DNA from: Mycobacterium numidiamassiliense
GTDB taxonomy: Bacteria; Actinomycetota; Actinomycetes; Mycobacteriales; Mycobacteriaceae
Length of the DNA stretch: 64,000 nucleotides
Direction of reading: 5' to 3'
Assembly: GCF_900157365.1 (NCBI RefSeq)
Contig: NZ_FUEZ01000004.1
Coordinates: 2,653,066-2,717,065, forward strand
Under the pieces are notes generated by a model that saw nothing but the letters and a program-made list of their open reading frames with translations, was not told the DNA's origin and did no database searches. Shown piece by piece: positions 7,724-15,523 of this stretch. Position 1 is the first letter of the stretch, and each line of letters starts with the position of its first letter. A program made the translations under genes and the position numbers.

Positions 7724-9112
7724 TCAGACGGATGCCACCGCGGTACCGAGCAGGCGTTCCTTCTGCATGTTGAATTCCGCGTCGGTCAGCAGCCCCGAGT
7801 CGCGTAGGTCGCCGAGTTTGCCTAGGAGCTCCGCGAATTCGCGTATCTCGTCGGCGATTCCCGGCGCGGGGCCTCCCACCGGCTTGGGCCCGGCCGAGGC
7901 CCGTACTCGAGTGGTCGCGCCGATGCGCTCGCGGCCCTGGCCGACCGTGCCGTTGATCGCCTGTCCGGCCATGCTGGCGAGGGTCATCTCACCGAACAGG
8001 CCCGCCGACCCACCGGCGAAGGCTTCTGGGGCGGCGGCCAAACTGGTGGCCGGCAACGCGAGCGTGGCCAGCCTCATTTCCGGGGCCGTCGTCGCCCAGG
8101 CCGGCGGCACCGACAACGCCCCGACCGGAGTTGCCTGGCCCAGGCCCGCCGCGGCCCCAGGCAAGACCACCGGTGCCGGAAGGCCTTTCACGCCCAATTG
8201 AGCGAACCCATCCGTCATCGCCTTGTTCATGACGGAGATTTCCTTTGTGTCGTCGAAAATCTCGCCACCGGCCTTCAGAATCGCTTCGTCGCCTTGTGCC
8301 GAGGCCGACCATGCCCCTGCCGCAGTGCTCAATTCCGATGACCCGAGGCCCAATGCCGCGGGCTCGAAGAAGGTCGACGGGGATATCAGCCCCAGGCTCT
8401 GCAGGATGTCGAAAATGCTGGACGTGGACACAGCGGCCGTGGTCGTAGGGACCACGGGCGCGGAGAGCCCGGTCAGTGTCGCGGGCACCGTCGACGTCAG
8501 TCGCGCCACCGCCGCCTGGCTGCCGATTGCCGCCGACGTGCCGGTGACCCGGGTGAGTGCGGCGGATTGGTCGTTCCGTCCACCGGGGTTGGTGGTCTGC
8601 GGCGATGCGGTGAACGATGGCAGCATGGCCGCGGACGCGGACACGGCCGCGTAGCCGTACATCGCGGCGGCGTCCTGGGCCCACATCTCGGCGTAGTGGG
8701 TCTCGGTGGCCGCGATCGCCGGGGTGTTTTGCCCGAACAGGTTGGTCGCCACGAGCGCCTTGAGCAGTGAGCGGTTGGCGGCGATGACCGAGGGGGGCAC
8801 CATCGCCGCGAACGTCACCTCATAGGCGGCCGCCGCCGCCTTGGCCTGAGTGGCCGTCTGCTCGGCCAGCGCGGCGGTGGTGCTCATCCACGCCACATAG
8901 GGGCCGACAGCGGCCGCCAGCGCCGCCGACGTGGGGCCCAGCCAGGGACCAGCCGTCAGTCCCGAGATCACCGATCCGTAAGCGGAGGCCGCCAAGTGCA
9001 ACTCGGTGGCCAGTCCGTCCCAGGCCGCAGCGGCAGCCAGCATCGGCCCCGACCCGGGACCGGCATACATCCGCCCGGAGTTGACTTCCGGTGTCAATGT
9101 CGCGAAATCCAT
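7724..9112 (-). CDS. PPE family protein, SVP subgroup, with C-terminal SHOCT domain
   Basis: 462 residues. The N-terminal PPE domain (MDFATLTPEVNSGRMYAGPGSGPM, WxG-like turn GPWLGPTSAAL, long helices to about residue 175) is followed by an Ala/Thr-rich linker and the subgroup motif GALSVPPAW at about residues 331-339. Residues about 420-456 (ADEIREFAELLGKLGDLR, GLLTDAEFNMQKERLL) form a SHOCT-type short helical hairpin, normally found at the ends of unrelated membrane or secreted proteins. ATG 9112 has AGGAGGT ten bases upstream; the ORF start at 9142 is less likely. PPE proteins pair with PE proteins and leave through ESX systems, but no PE or esx gene is in reach, so it is an orphan. Surface or secreted location is inferred. 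Confidence 0.92.
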   Translation of the reverse strand: MDFATLTPEVNSGRMYAGPGSGPMLAAAAAWDGLATELHLAASAYGSVISGLTAGPWLGPTSAALAAAVGPYVAWMSTTAALAEQTATQAKAAAAAYEVTFAAMVPPSVIAANRSLLKALVATNLFGQNTPAIAATETHYAEMWAQDAAAMYGYAAVSASAAMLPSFTASPQTTNPGGRNDQSAALTRVTGTSAAIGSQAAVARLTSTVPATLTGLSAPVVPTTTAAVSTSSIFDILQSLGLISPSTFFEPAALGLGSSELSTAAGAWSASAQGDEAILKAGGEIFDDTKEISVMNKAMTDGFAQLGVKGLPAPVVLPGAAAGLGQATPVGALSVPPAWATTAPEMRLATLALPATSLAAAPEAFAGGSAGLFGEMTLASMAGQAINGTVGQGRERIGATTRVRASAGPKPVGGPAPGIADEIREFAELLGKLGDLRDSGLLTDAEFNMQKERLLGTAVASV

Positions 9113-9346
9113 TGCTGCACAACCTCCTAGGTGATAGCTCACGCCGTGTGAGCCCGGTGGGCCCCGTTGTCCTACTACACGCGAATCAGTAGCAACACAC
9201 CGTAAACATTGACCTTGCGCCTACGAATGTCTAGACCTACGCCGGGAACACGCAAAGAAATGCTGATGAGGCAATGGCGTGCGGACCTCGCGCCGCCTCG
9301 CTAGCGTAAGGACGGCTCTTGCGCCCGAGTGTGGAGGATTGCGTTG

Positions 9347-9769
9347 ATGTCAGGGATCCCGATCCGTGTGCCCGTCACTATCGCGACGGCGATCCTCCTC
9401 ATGTGTGGCGCGAGCACCTCGGCCGCGGTTGCGGCGCCCGCGGGCCGTTGGCCGCTGCCCCTCGATGTCGCGCCCCCGAAGGTCGACACCAGCTTCTCGT
9501 TCGTGACTTATGACTGCGGTGATCAATCGCCTATAAGGATCGCGGGGGAGGACTCGAACATCACGTTGTACGGATCCTGCGGCGAGGTCGATGTGAGCGG
9601 GGCCGCGAACACCGTGAATCTGCAAACCGTGGCCATCATCAACGCGACCGGCACCGGCAACCACATCACGTGGGAGAAGGGGCCGGGCGGCGCCGTCCCG
9701 CAGATCAGTAACCCGAACGGCAGCAACACCATTGCCGGACCGGGGGGCTTTCAGTCAGGCCGAGGCTGA
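9347..9769 (+). CDS. Secreted DUF3060-type protein
   Basis: 140 residues with an N-terminal signal peptide (hydrophobic core VPVTIATAILLMCGAS, cleavage near AAVAAPAG). The mature part repeats the short beta pattern of mycobacterial DUF3060 proteins: DSNITLYGSCGEVDVSGAANTV, NLQTVAIINATGTGNHITW. There is no lipobox Cys at the cleavage site, so it is secreted and not a lipoprotein. ATG 9347 is preceded by GGAGG at 9333-9337 with ideal spacing. Its 3' end overlaps the convergent acyltransferase gene by 15 bp. The function of the family is unknown. Confidence 0.75.
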   Translation: MSGIPIRVPVTIATAILLMCGASTSAAVAAPAGRWPLPLDVAPPKVDTSFSFVTYDCGDQSPIRIAGEDSNITLYGSCGEVDVSGAANTVNLQTVAIINATGTGNHITWEKGPGGAVPQISNPNGSNTIAGPGGFQSGRG

Positions 9770-11107
9770 GACCGCGGTCTGCCAACCCGTCGTCGCGGTG
9801 AGGGAGAACTCGCTCAGGACGCGTGAAATGTTCTGCTGTAAAAGCTCATTCGAATTCGAGCGGTCGAGCTCGTAGGCGAGGATCGAAACGAAGACCTGTC
9901 CGCGCGCTCTTCCCGACACCAATACCAAGGCCCCGTTGGTGCGGTGCATCGTCGCGTTGGTCACGCCCGGGTACAGAGACTTCAGGGCGAAGTGGTCGGC
10001 GTCTGTGCCGTCTGGCCGGTTGGCTTCCGGGCTGATCGCGCCGAGGTTGGATGACACGACGGTGGTCGCACTGCCGGTGGCCACACCAAGCATTCGTTTG
10101 AAAAGCCGCTTTGGCACCAGGGGAACGAGGGGCAGTAGAGCCCACCGCTCGTCGGGCACCTCCCGATAACGAACCAGCGCCTGCTTGATGGCGGCGCGAA
10201 TCTCGCGCAGGTCCGTCGTGACGGGTGCAGGGTCTACGTCAACATCAACATTGGCGACCGCGTTGGCGCGAGTATCGACCGGCGTGCGCTCGTTGACGAG
10301 CATCCCAACCGTGACCGAGCCGTCCGCGGCGACGCGCCCCACTCGCCGGGCGAGGCGAGCGGCAAACCCCGCGAGCAGCGCGTTGCTGGTCCCGCCCAAC
10401 GAGTGGGCACGGGCATCCCACTGCTCAGCGTCGACGAAAATCGTTGTTAACGGCAGGGTGATGCATGCGTCCGGTTCGACGATCAGTTTCTTGGATACCG
10501 CGGCAGCGGGCCTGGCACCGGCCCGATCGCTCCGGAGCAATCGCGCAGCTGCGACAAAGGCTCGACCGATATCGGCTGTGTCGCAAACGGTTTGGCGCGC
10601 GTCCTCGCGCAGCGCCCGCCAGCGGCGCCGCGATGCTGCCGCCGGCCAGCTGATTGCATCGTCGCGACCGGCGGCCGCGTCCGCCAGCGCCTGGCACAAT
10701 CCGACGCCGTCGGTGAGGCAATGCGTGACGACCAGGCTCACCACCGCTCCGCCATCGGTCAAGGGCAGCAACGCAAGACGCCATCCCGGTCCGTGCTCGG
10801 CATCCGGGCGGGTGAGGGCCTGGTCGTTGCACCAGTCGTCGATCTCGCTGCGGGGCCGAGGTGTCGCAGCGATCTCGAGGTCGGAGTGATCACTGGGTGA
10901 CACCCAGCGATGGCGCCCGAACGGCAATACGGACCGCTCGATGCGGCGGCATAGCCGTCCCCGCCCGAGATGGTGATGGAACCTGCGCAGGCCGCCGATG
11001 TCGACGGCGCGGTTGTACACCCAAATGCATTGCAGCACATTGGTGGTGCTCGTCGCTCTCTCGCTGAGAAAGAGGGTCTGGTCGGTCAGATCCAGCACGT
11101 TGCTCAT
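9755..11107 (-). CDS. Condensation/WS-DGAT-like acyltransferase
   Basis: 450 residues with the HxxxDG-type active site HCLTDGVG around residue 127, as in condensation domains, PapA proteins and wax ester synthase/diacylglycerol acyltransferases. Other family blocks are FHHHLGRGRL, VGMLVNERT and the C-terminal VVSSNLGAISP. It starts 2 bp after the PapA-like gene stop (11110), so the two form one operon and are probably translationally coupled. Proteins of this type in mycobacteria acylate glycolipids or trehalose-based lipids, or sit in lipooligosaccharide/glycopeptidolipid loci. The acceptor here cannot be named. Confidence 0.8.
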   Translation of the reverse strand: MSNVLDLTDQTLFLSERATSTTNVLQCIWVYNRAVDIGGLRRFHHHLGRGRLCRRIERSVLPFGRHRWVSPSDHSDLEIAATPRPRSEIDDWCNDQALTRPDAEHGPGWRLALLPLTDGGAVVSLVVTHCLTDGVGLCQALADAAAGRDDAISWPAAASRRRWRALREDARQTVCDTADIGRAFVAAARLLRSDRAGARPAAAVSKKLIVEPDACITLPLTTIFVDAEQWDARAHSLGGTSNALLAGFAARLARRVGRVAADGSVTVGMLVNERTPVDTRANAVANVDVDVDPAPVTTDLREIRAAIKQALVRYREVPDERWALLPLVPLVPKRLFKRMLGVATGSATTVVSSNLGAISPEANRPDGTDADHFALKSLYPGVTNATMHRTNGALVLVSGRARGQVFVSILAYELDRSNSNELLQQNISRVLSEFSLTATTGWQTAVSASA

Positions 11108-11109
11108 TT

Positions 11110-12543
11110 CTAGGCCGCCTCGTTGTCGCCGGCGTCCGAGGCGGGTGCGACCGATGTCCTCTCGACGACGCGGGCGAACATCTCGAGCAATGTTGCGATG
11201 TAGCGGTCCACCGACTCACGCGCTATCACGTTGTCCGGGAAGGAGATCGTCACCGTGGTTCTCTCGACATGCCGGTTGATCCACATGTTGATCCCACCGT
11301 GGGACAGGCTGTCGCCGTAGGTGCCGAAGTTCAGCTCTGCCCACACTCCGGCGAGAGGTATCTTCCGGAAATCCAGGAAGGACAACATCATCGGCAAACA
11401 CGTGGGCAGCTTGATCCCCAGTTCGTCCGGTGTCGCCAACTCCAAGACCCGCTCAATCGGGACATGAGCTAGGTCTTTGGCGGCGTCGAACGACTTCTGG
11501 GCTGCCCGGGCCACCTCGGGAAACGATTCGCCGGCCGTCGGCACGGTGACCGGCACCATGCTCGCGAACCAGCCCACCGTCATCGTGTCGATGCCCGGGG
11601 TCCGGGTGTCCCTGGCGGTGAAACCGTGATAGGTCTGTTTCCCGGTCAATTCGTAATCGGCCAGCGCTGCGCACGCCAGCACCCCTCCCAGGAACCGGGC
11701 ACCGGCCGCAGAGCAGATGCTGTCGAAAGACTGGGTCCCGGCCGCGTCCAACAACTCGACGGTCAGCAAGTCGCCCTTGCTGCTGGCCCACGTATCACCC
11801 AGCGGCAGTGGGAAGCTCGGCCAGGCGCCGTCGGTGTCGCGTGCGAACGCGATCCACTCCTTGATCTCGGGAGATGAGAGGGTCAGGTTCGCGACGTTCG
11901 CACGCTGCCGCGCGGTGAAGTCGCGATGGCTCCTGACCTGGGGAGGCGTAAGGGTCGGTCCCGGGGGCGCGTCTTGCGACAGTTCCTGATACGCGAGGTG
12001 GATGTCGACGAAGATCAAGGCGGCGGACAGCCCGTCGATATGTAGGTGGTCGACACTGGCGTAAAAGGTGAAGTAGTCAGCGTGCTGGACGATCCCGAAG
12101 GTGAAGCAACCCCATTCAAGCGTCTCCGGGGTCGTCGTCAAGACGTGCGTGCGGATCTGCTCGGGGTTCATGTGTCCCATCGACACGGGCGCGAGATCGA
12201 TGTCCTCTGGCTCGATCACCCGTCGCACGATGACGCCGTTGTCGAACTCGAACCAGGAGTGATAGGTGTCCTGACGACGGACATGCGCATTGACCGCGGC
12301 CGTCATCGCATCGATGTCGCAGACGCCGACAATGTCCCACGCCACGATCATCAGACGTGGTAGTTGCCGGTTCATCGCCTTGCCGTGATATGCGGCCCAG
12401 AGATGTTGCGTTTGCTGATAACTCGGAGGTAGATCGCCCTGTCTTGCAGCACGAGCCGCCTCGTGCGCTGCGGGAGAGGCCGTCCACATGGTGAGCGGAC
12501 CGCGCGGCGGCAGCCATTCGTTGATATTTCCGAGTGCGACCAT
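11110..12543 (-). CDS. PapA-type polyketide-associated acyltransferase
   Basis: 477 residues from ATG 12543, where the protein begins MVALGNINEWLPPRGPLTMW. This is the same opening as PapA1/PapA3-type acyltransferases (an xLGxIxxWxPPxG pattern); the upstream extension to 13323 is a relic of other sequence and is rejected. The catalytic motif is HLHIDGLSA (HxxxDG). Conserved PapA blocks follow: SWFEFDNG, DTRTPGIDTMTVGWFASMVPV, and NMWINRHVERTTVTISFPDN. It would transfer an acyl group from CoA or a polyketide synthase to an alcohol on a lipid, for example a trehalose ester. No pks, fadD or mmpL gene is adjacent, so this two-acyltransferase operon is detached from a full lipid locus. ATG 12573 is a possible alternative start. 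Confidence 0.85.
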   Translation of the reverse strand: MVALGNINEWLPPRGPLTMWTASPAAHEAARAARQGDLPPSYQQTQHLWAAYHGKAMNRQLPRLMIVAWDIVGVCDIDAMTAAVNAHVRRQDTYHSWFEFDNGVIVRRVIEPEDIDLAPVSMGHMNPEQIRTHVLTTTPETLEWGCFTFGIVQHADYFTFYASVDHLHIDGLSAALIFVDIHLAYQELSQDAPPGPTLTPPQVRSHRDFTARQRANVANLTLSSPEIKEWIAFARDTDGAWPSFPLPLGDTWASSKGDLLTVELLDAAGTQSFDSICSAAGARFLGGVLACAALADYELTGKQTYHGFTARDTRTPGIDTMTVGWFASMVPVTVPTAGESFPEVARAAQKSFDAAKDLAHVPIERVLELATPDELGIKLPTCLPMMLSFLDFRKIPLAGVWAELNFGTYGDSLSHGGINMWINRHVERTTVTISFPDNVIARESVDRYIATLLEMFARVVERTSVAPASDAGDNEAA

Positions 12544-12821
12544 TTCCAGCCCCGCTCTACGTGATGCCGACATTTCATGCGCGGCGTCGGGGCCACGAAA
12601 AGTCCATCCGCGCACGGCTTTTCGGGCATGCCGAATTAACGTCCGCGTTGGTAATTTGCGACGCCTAGCCGTAAGTAGGCTGACCCTACGGCGTCGCTTG
12701 CAACCCCCGATGTCGCTGTTGTGGACGTTAGTCCAATAGAGCGGCGATGTTGTGTTTTTGCGAAGATTTTCAATATTGCAGATTCGCGGCGCGATGGCGC
12801 TAGCCTGACTCGCCCGATCAG
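12544..12821. other. Intergenic leader of the acyltransferase operon
   Basis: 278 bp between the regulator relic and the PapA-like start. Composition is distinctly AT-richer around 12740-12780 (TTGAAA-like and AATATT stretches on the minus strand), which may hold the operon promoter. GCCGTA (about 12667) and TACGGC (about 12690) form a short interrupted inverted repeat. No convincing -10/-35 pair could be fixed. Confidence 0.35.
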
Positions 12822-13656
12822 TTAGTTCTGCTGTAGTTCCGCAAAGCGGGTAAGGGCGGCGTCGAGGTTTGACTCGTCGAATATCTCGTACCGGCTGATC
12901 AGCCCGTCCTCGACAAGGAAGACATCCCGCCGCGGGGTGTAACGACTGGCTCGTCGTGCCGCGCGAGTGCGATCGCCATCGAAGCGGCGTCCGCCTCCCA
13001 GGCGGCGGTCGATCCTTCGATATCGGTGAGCACAAAGTCACCGCCCGTGTGACCGATGAAATAAATTGTGCCACAGCAATATCCAGCGAAGTGTCCTGTG
13101 CGACGATCGCGGCCTCGAGCCGCCGATGACTTCCGCGGCGCGGCCCGTCGCCAGCAGCGCGTCCGCCCGATCCTCGACGAGCGCGGCGTGGCTTTCGGCC
13201 CAGCGCGTCATTTCCGATAAACCGCGCTGCCCGTCGGGAAGTTCGGGAATGCCGCGCCAAAGGGTCAACGCTTGCTCGAAGCGGGTCACCGCCTGGCCGA
13301 TGTCGCCGGCGGCGGCGCGTCACGACCCGCCTTGGCCGCCGATTTGTCGCGCGCCGCGTCGACCTCGGGCCCTTCTAGCGTCCAGCCCGCTCCCTCGGTC
13401 ACCACGACGCCATCGCCGAGTGTGCGGCGCAGCGAGGAGATATTGGGTCTGCAGGGCCTTAGCGGCGGTGCGCGGCGGATGGTCGCCCCACAGCACCTTG
13501 ATGAGCGTGCCGGCCGGCACAACCGATCCGTCGTGCAGCCCCAACATCGTGAGGATCGCACGAGGTTTTGCGCCCGGGATAGTGACCGGTGTGCCGTTCC
13601 TGTCGGACCTGGAGAGGCCCCAAAACCCCCAGCTCCACCCAAGGAGGCGCACTCAC
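12822..13656 (-). pseudogene. Decayed BTAD/adenylate-cyclase-type transcriptional regulator
   Basis: Pieces of one large regulator lie in order on the minus strand in changing frames. From GTG 13656: MSAPPWVELGVLGPLQV (SARP/OmpR-like DNA-binding N-terminus). A second frame has GAKPRAILTMLGL, VVPAGTLIKVLWGDHPPRTA. A third has NISSLRRTLGDGVVVTEGAGW. Next comes the BTAD helical domain FEQALTLWRGIPEL, RWAESHAALVEDRADALLA, then an abrupt junction to FVLTDIEGSTAAWEAD (class III cyclase-like start). Last is YTPRRDVFLVEDGLISRYEIFDE, ending TAA 12822-12824. At least four frame changes and the loss of the whole ATPase/TPR core mark it as a pseudogene. Intact mycobacterial relatives exceed 1000 residues (from memory). 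Confidence 0.75.
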
Positions 13657-13758
13657 GTCAGCAATCTTCGGTGGCGCAATTCAATACATGGTCAAGATCC
13701 AGTAAAGGCCCCTGCCTGCGATTCATGAGCGGGCTTTACCGACCGGTCCAAATGTCGG

Positions 13759-14487
13759 TTACGCCTCCTCGGCGTACAACAGTGAGTTCGTGACCCGAGT
13801 GCCGTCGAAACGGAATTCGTGCGCTGGACGCCGCAGCGGCTCGACGCTGGCATCCGGGTGAACGATGACCCCACCGCCCGAGGGAATTCCCAGCCCGGTG
13901 GCCGCCCCTTGTAGCAAATGAATGGCCTCAGACAGGCGCGTCCACTCAGACTGCTCGTCGTGCGTGTCGATGACGAAGGGGACAAATTCGAACACATCGA
14001 GCAACCCGGTCGCGGAGGATTCCGACGCCTCGACGATTCCGTAGCGTCCCAGCTGGACGGCGCCGGCCGAAATGCCCACCAGCACCGCGCCGTGCGCATA
14101 CCGGTCGATGATCACATCTTTCATGCCGGTTTTCTCGAATGTGGTCCAGCCGAGATTCACGTCGCCCCCGGCGAGGACGATCAGCTGAGCACGTTCCAGG
14201 AAGGCTCGGTCGTCGAGTCCAAACGACGAATCGATCATGCGACGGTCGGTGATGCCGACCGGATCCATGGCTGCCTCGAAGATCTCGTAGAACTCGCGAC
14301 GGTCCCCGTTGGACGCACCGAGATAAGCCGCGCTGACTCGCGGGTCCCCGGTCGATCCATCGAGGGCGTCCTCAAGTAGCAGTCGGCCGTGACGCTTCCA
14401 GAAGAGCAGCTGACTGTCCGCCAGCAGATAGATCGGTTGAAGTAACGGCGTCGGCTGACCCACCGTCACGCGATTGGTTCGACCCAT
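13759..14487 (-). CDS. Peptidase S51 / cyanophycinase-like protein
   Basis: 242 residues with a class I glutamine-amidotransferase-like fold. The nucleophile elbow is LVGISAGAVQLG (Ser in GxSAGA), preceded by LIVLAGGDVN, and a conserved acidic region VIDTHDEQSEWTRL follows. This is the peptidase E/cyanophycinase (S51) pattern. ATG 14487 would overlap the preceding gene by 22 bp; a GTG at 14469 would give a GTGA stop-start overlap and is an equally good alternative. It forms an operon with the NTF2-like protein upstream. Cyanophycin is not expected in mycobacteria, so an unknown dipeptide or isopeptide substrate is inferred. Confidence 0.8.
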   Translation of the reverse strand: MGRTNRVTVGQPTPLLQPIYLLADSQLLFWKRHGRLLLEDALDGSTGDPRVSAAYLGASNGDRREFYEIFEAAMDPVGITDRRMIDSSFGLDDRAFLERAQLIVLAGGDVNLGWTTFEKTGMKDVIIDRYAHGAVLVGISAGAVQLGRYGIVEASESSATGLLDVFEFVPFVIDTHDEQSEWTRLSEAIHLLQGAATGLGIPSGGGVIVHPDASVEPLRRPAHEFRFDGTRVTNSLLYAEEA

Positions 14488-14846
14488 TGAGCCCGGGACG
14501 GCCCCGGCTCGAATGGATCGCCAAAGTACTGGGTCTCGCGGACAACCTCAGTGCCCTCGAACTCCATGATGCTGACCACGTAATACGGTTGCGCGTCGTA
14601 GGTCAGGATGAGTTCGCTAATCCACAAACCACCGCCACCCTGGATGCGGCGCACGGTGAAGCGCTTGCTGTTCGGCTGCGCGGTTCGCGACGCCTGAATG
14701 TTGTGGCGGCCGCGGATGCGCTCGCCTGACTGCGGATACTCGAGAATCGCGTCCTGGCGGTAGATTTCGTGTTCGGTCGCGAAGTCGTTGGCATCAGACG
14801 CGGCCCAGTGTCTTTCCAAAGCGACTCGCACGTCGTCGTCGTACAT
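14466..14846 (-). CDS. SnoaL/NTF2-like protein
   Basis: 126 residues, one NTF2-like cone domain: N-terminal helix ALERHWAASDANDFATEHEIY, then YRQDAILEYPQSGERIRGRHNI, a pattern of SnoaL-type proteins and steroid isomerase-like folds. The C-terminal strands include ELILTYDAQPYYVVSIMEF. ATG 14846 is chosen because GAGGAAAG stands about seven bases upstream; the frame could extend to 14873. It overlaps and is probably translationally coupled to the S51 peptidase-like gene. Enzymatic activity cannot be inferred. Confidence 0.8.
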   Translation of the reverse strand: MYDDDVRVALERHWAASDANDFATEHEIYRQDAILEYPQSGERIRGRHNIQASRTAQPNSKRFTVRRIQGGGGLWISELILTYDAQPYYVVSIMEFEGTEVVRETQYFGDPFEPGPSRAQWVEPIA

Positions 14847-15047
14847 GGCGCTTTCCTCACGTCGGCTCGGCAAGGCTCAATCATGCGCCATGAATTCTGT
14901 GTTACGCGATAGTTCCGGGCGATCAGCCGATCGACCGAGCGCACGCAAAGGTGACAAAAGAACGACGAGGACGCGAATTCTGCGAACCCTCAGTGAAAAA
15001 TTTAAACGACCTTCTACGCGCACGCAGATCCCCTGCGCATCGGTCGT

Positions 15048-15078
15048 TTTGAAAGGTTTCAAATGCCGGATTTTTAAT
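15048..15078 (+). promoter_or_regulatory. Promoter with overlapping inverted repeat for the 48-residue gene
   Basis: TTGAAA (15049-15054) and TTTAAT (15073-15078) are separated by 18 bp and lie about 95 bp before the glycine-rich small gene. TTTGAAA-GG-TTTCAAA (15048-15063) is a perfect 7-bp inverted repeat overlapping the -35, suited to repressor binding. The rest of 14847-15172 shows no gene. Confidence 0.5.
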
Positions 15079-15172
15079 CTTTCTGGCGATCGAGCCGCCG
15101 GGTAGCGTAATCCCAGTCACCCGGTGTCTTCTTACGAGAAGGAGACAGGTGATCGACCTGCTAGGAGGATCC

Positions 15173-15319
15173 ATGTTGGATGGTGTTGCACGCGAATTCG
15201 GTGGTGGCGGCGGCGGGGGTAAGTCATTGGTCGGCGGCGGTGCCGGCGGCGGCAAGTTGGTCGGCGGCGGTGCCGGCGGCGGCAAGCTGTTCGGCGGAGG
15301 AGCCGGCGGGGGCCGTTAA
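15173..15319 (+). CDS. 48-residue glycine-rich decapeptide-repeat protein
   Basis: ATG 15173 follows a near-perfect Shine-Dalgarno AGGAGG (15163-15168, spacing four bases), and the frame stops at TAA 15317-15319. The product is 48 residues: a short lead MLDGVAREF, seven glycines, KS, then three head-to-tail decapeptides LVGGGAGGGK, LVGGGAGGGK and LFGGGAGGGR that fill residues 19-48. There is no signal peptide and no transmembrane segment. It has its own promoter upstream and a strong hairpin 18 bp downstream, so it is an independent monocistronic unit. I know no family for it. A structural, nucleic-acid-binding or modified-peptide role are all open; the repeated K/R ends could be protease sites. 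Confidence 0.7.
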   Translation: MLDGVAREFGGGGGGGKSLVGGGAGGGKLVGGGAGGGKLFGGGAGGGR

Positions 15320-15337
15320 CAACGATCTATCGACATC

Positions 15338-15374
15338 TAGAGGCGCCGGCGGAGAAAATCCGCCGGCGCCTCTA
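15338..15374 (+). terminator. Strong hairpin terminator after the glycine-rich small gene
   Basis: A perfect 16-bp stem: TAGAGGCGCCGGCGGA (15338-15353) and its complement (15359-15374), with a GAAAA loop. No U tract follows, which is usual for mycobacterial hairpin terminators. It closes the 15173-15319 unit. Confidence 0.8.
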
Positions 15375-15523
15375 TGCGTCTGGCGCTATAACAAGAACAC
15401 CCGGCGGCAATTGAGGCCGGTGCAGGAATTCGGAAACCTCACGGCAACATTGCCAAGCTTTGATGATCACGACGCCACCTCTGTCCGAGATGGACCGACC
15501 GAAAAGCGCCACCAGGATCACCT

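Noticed and set aside
12544..13323. N-terminal extension of the PapA-like frame to 737 residues
   Set aside because: The extension reads through relic DNA in a frame with no family match; the conserved PapA start is at 12543.
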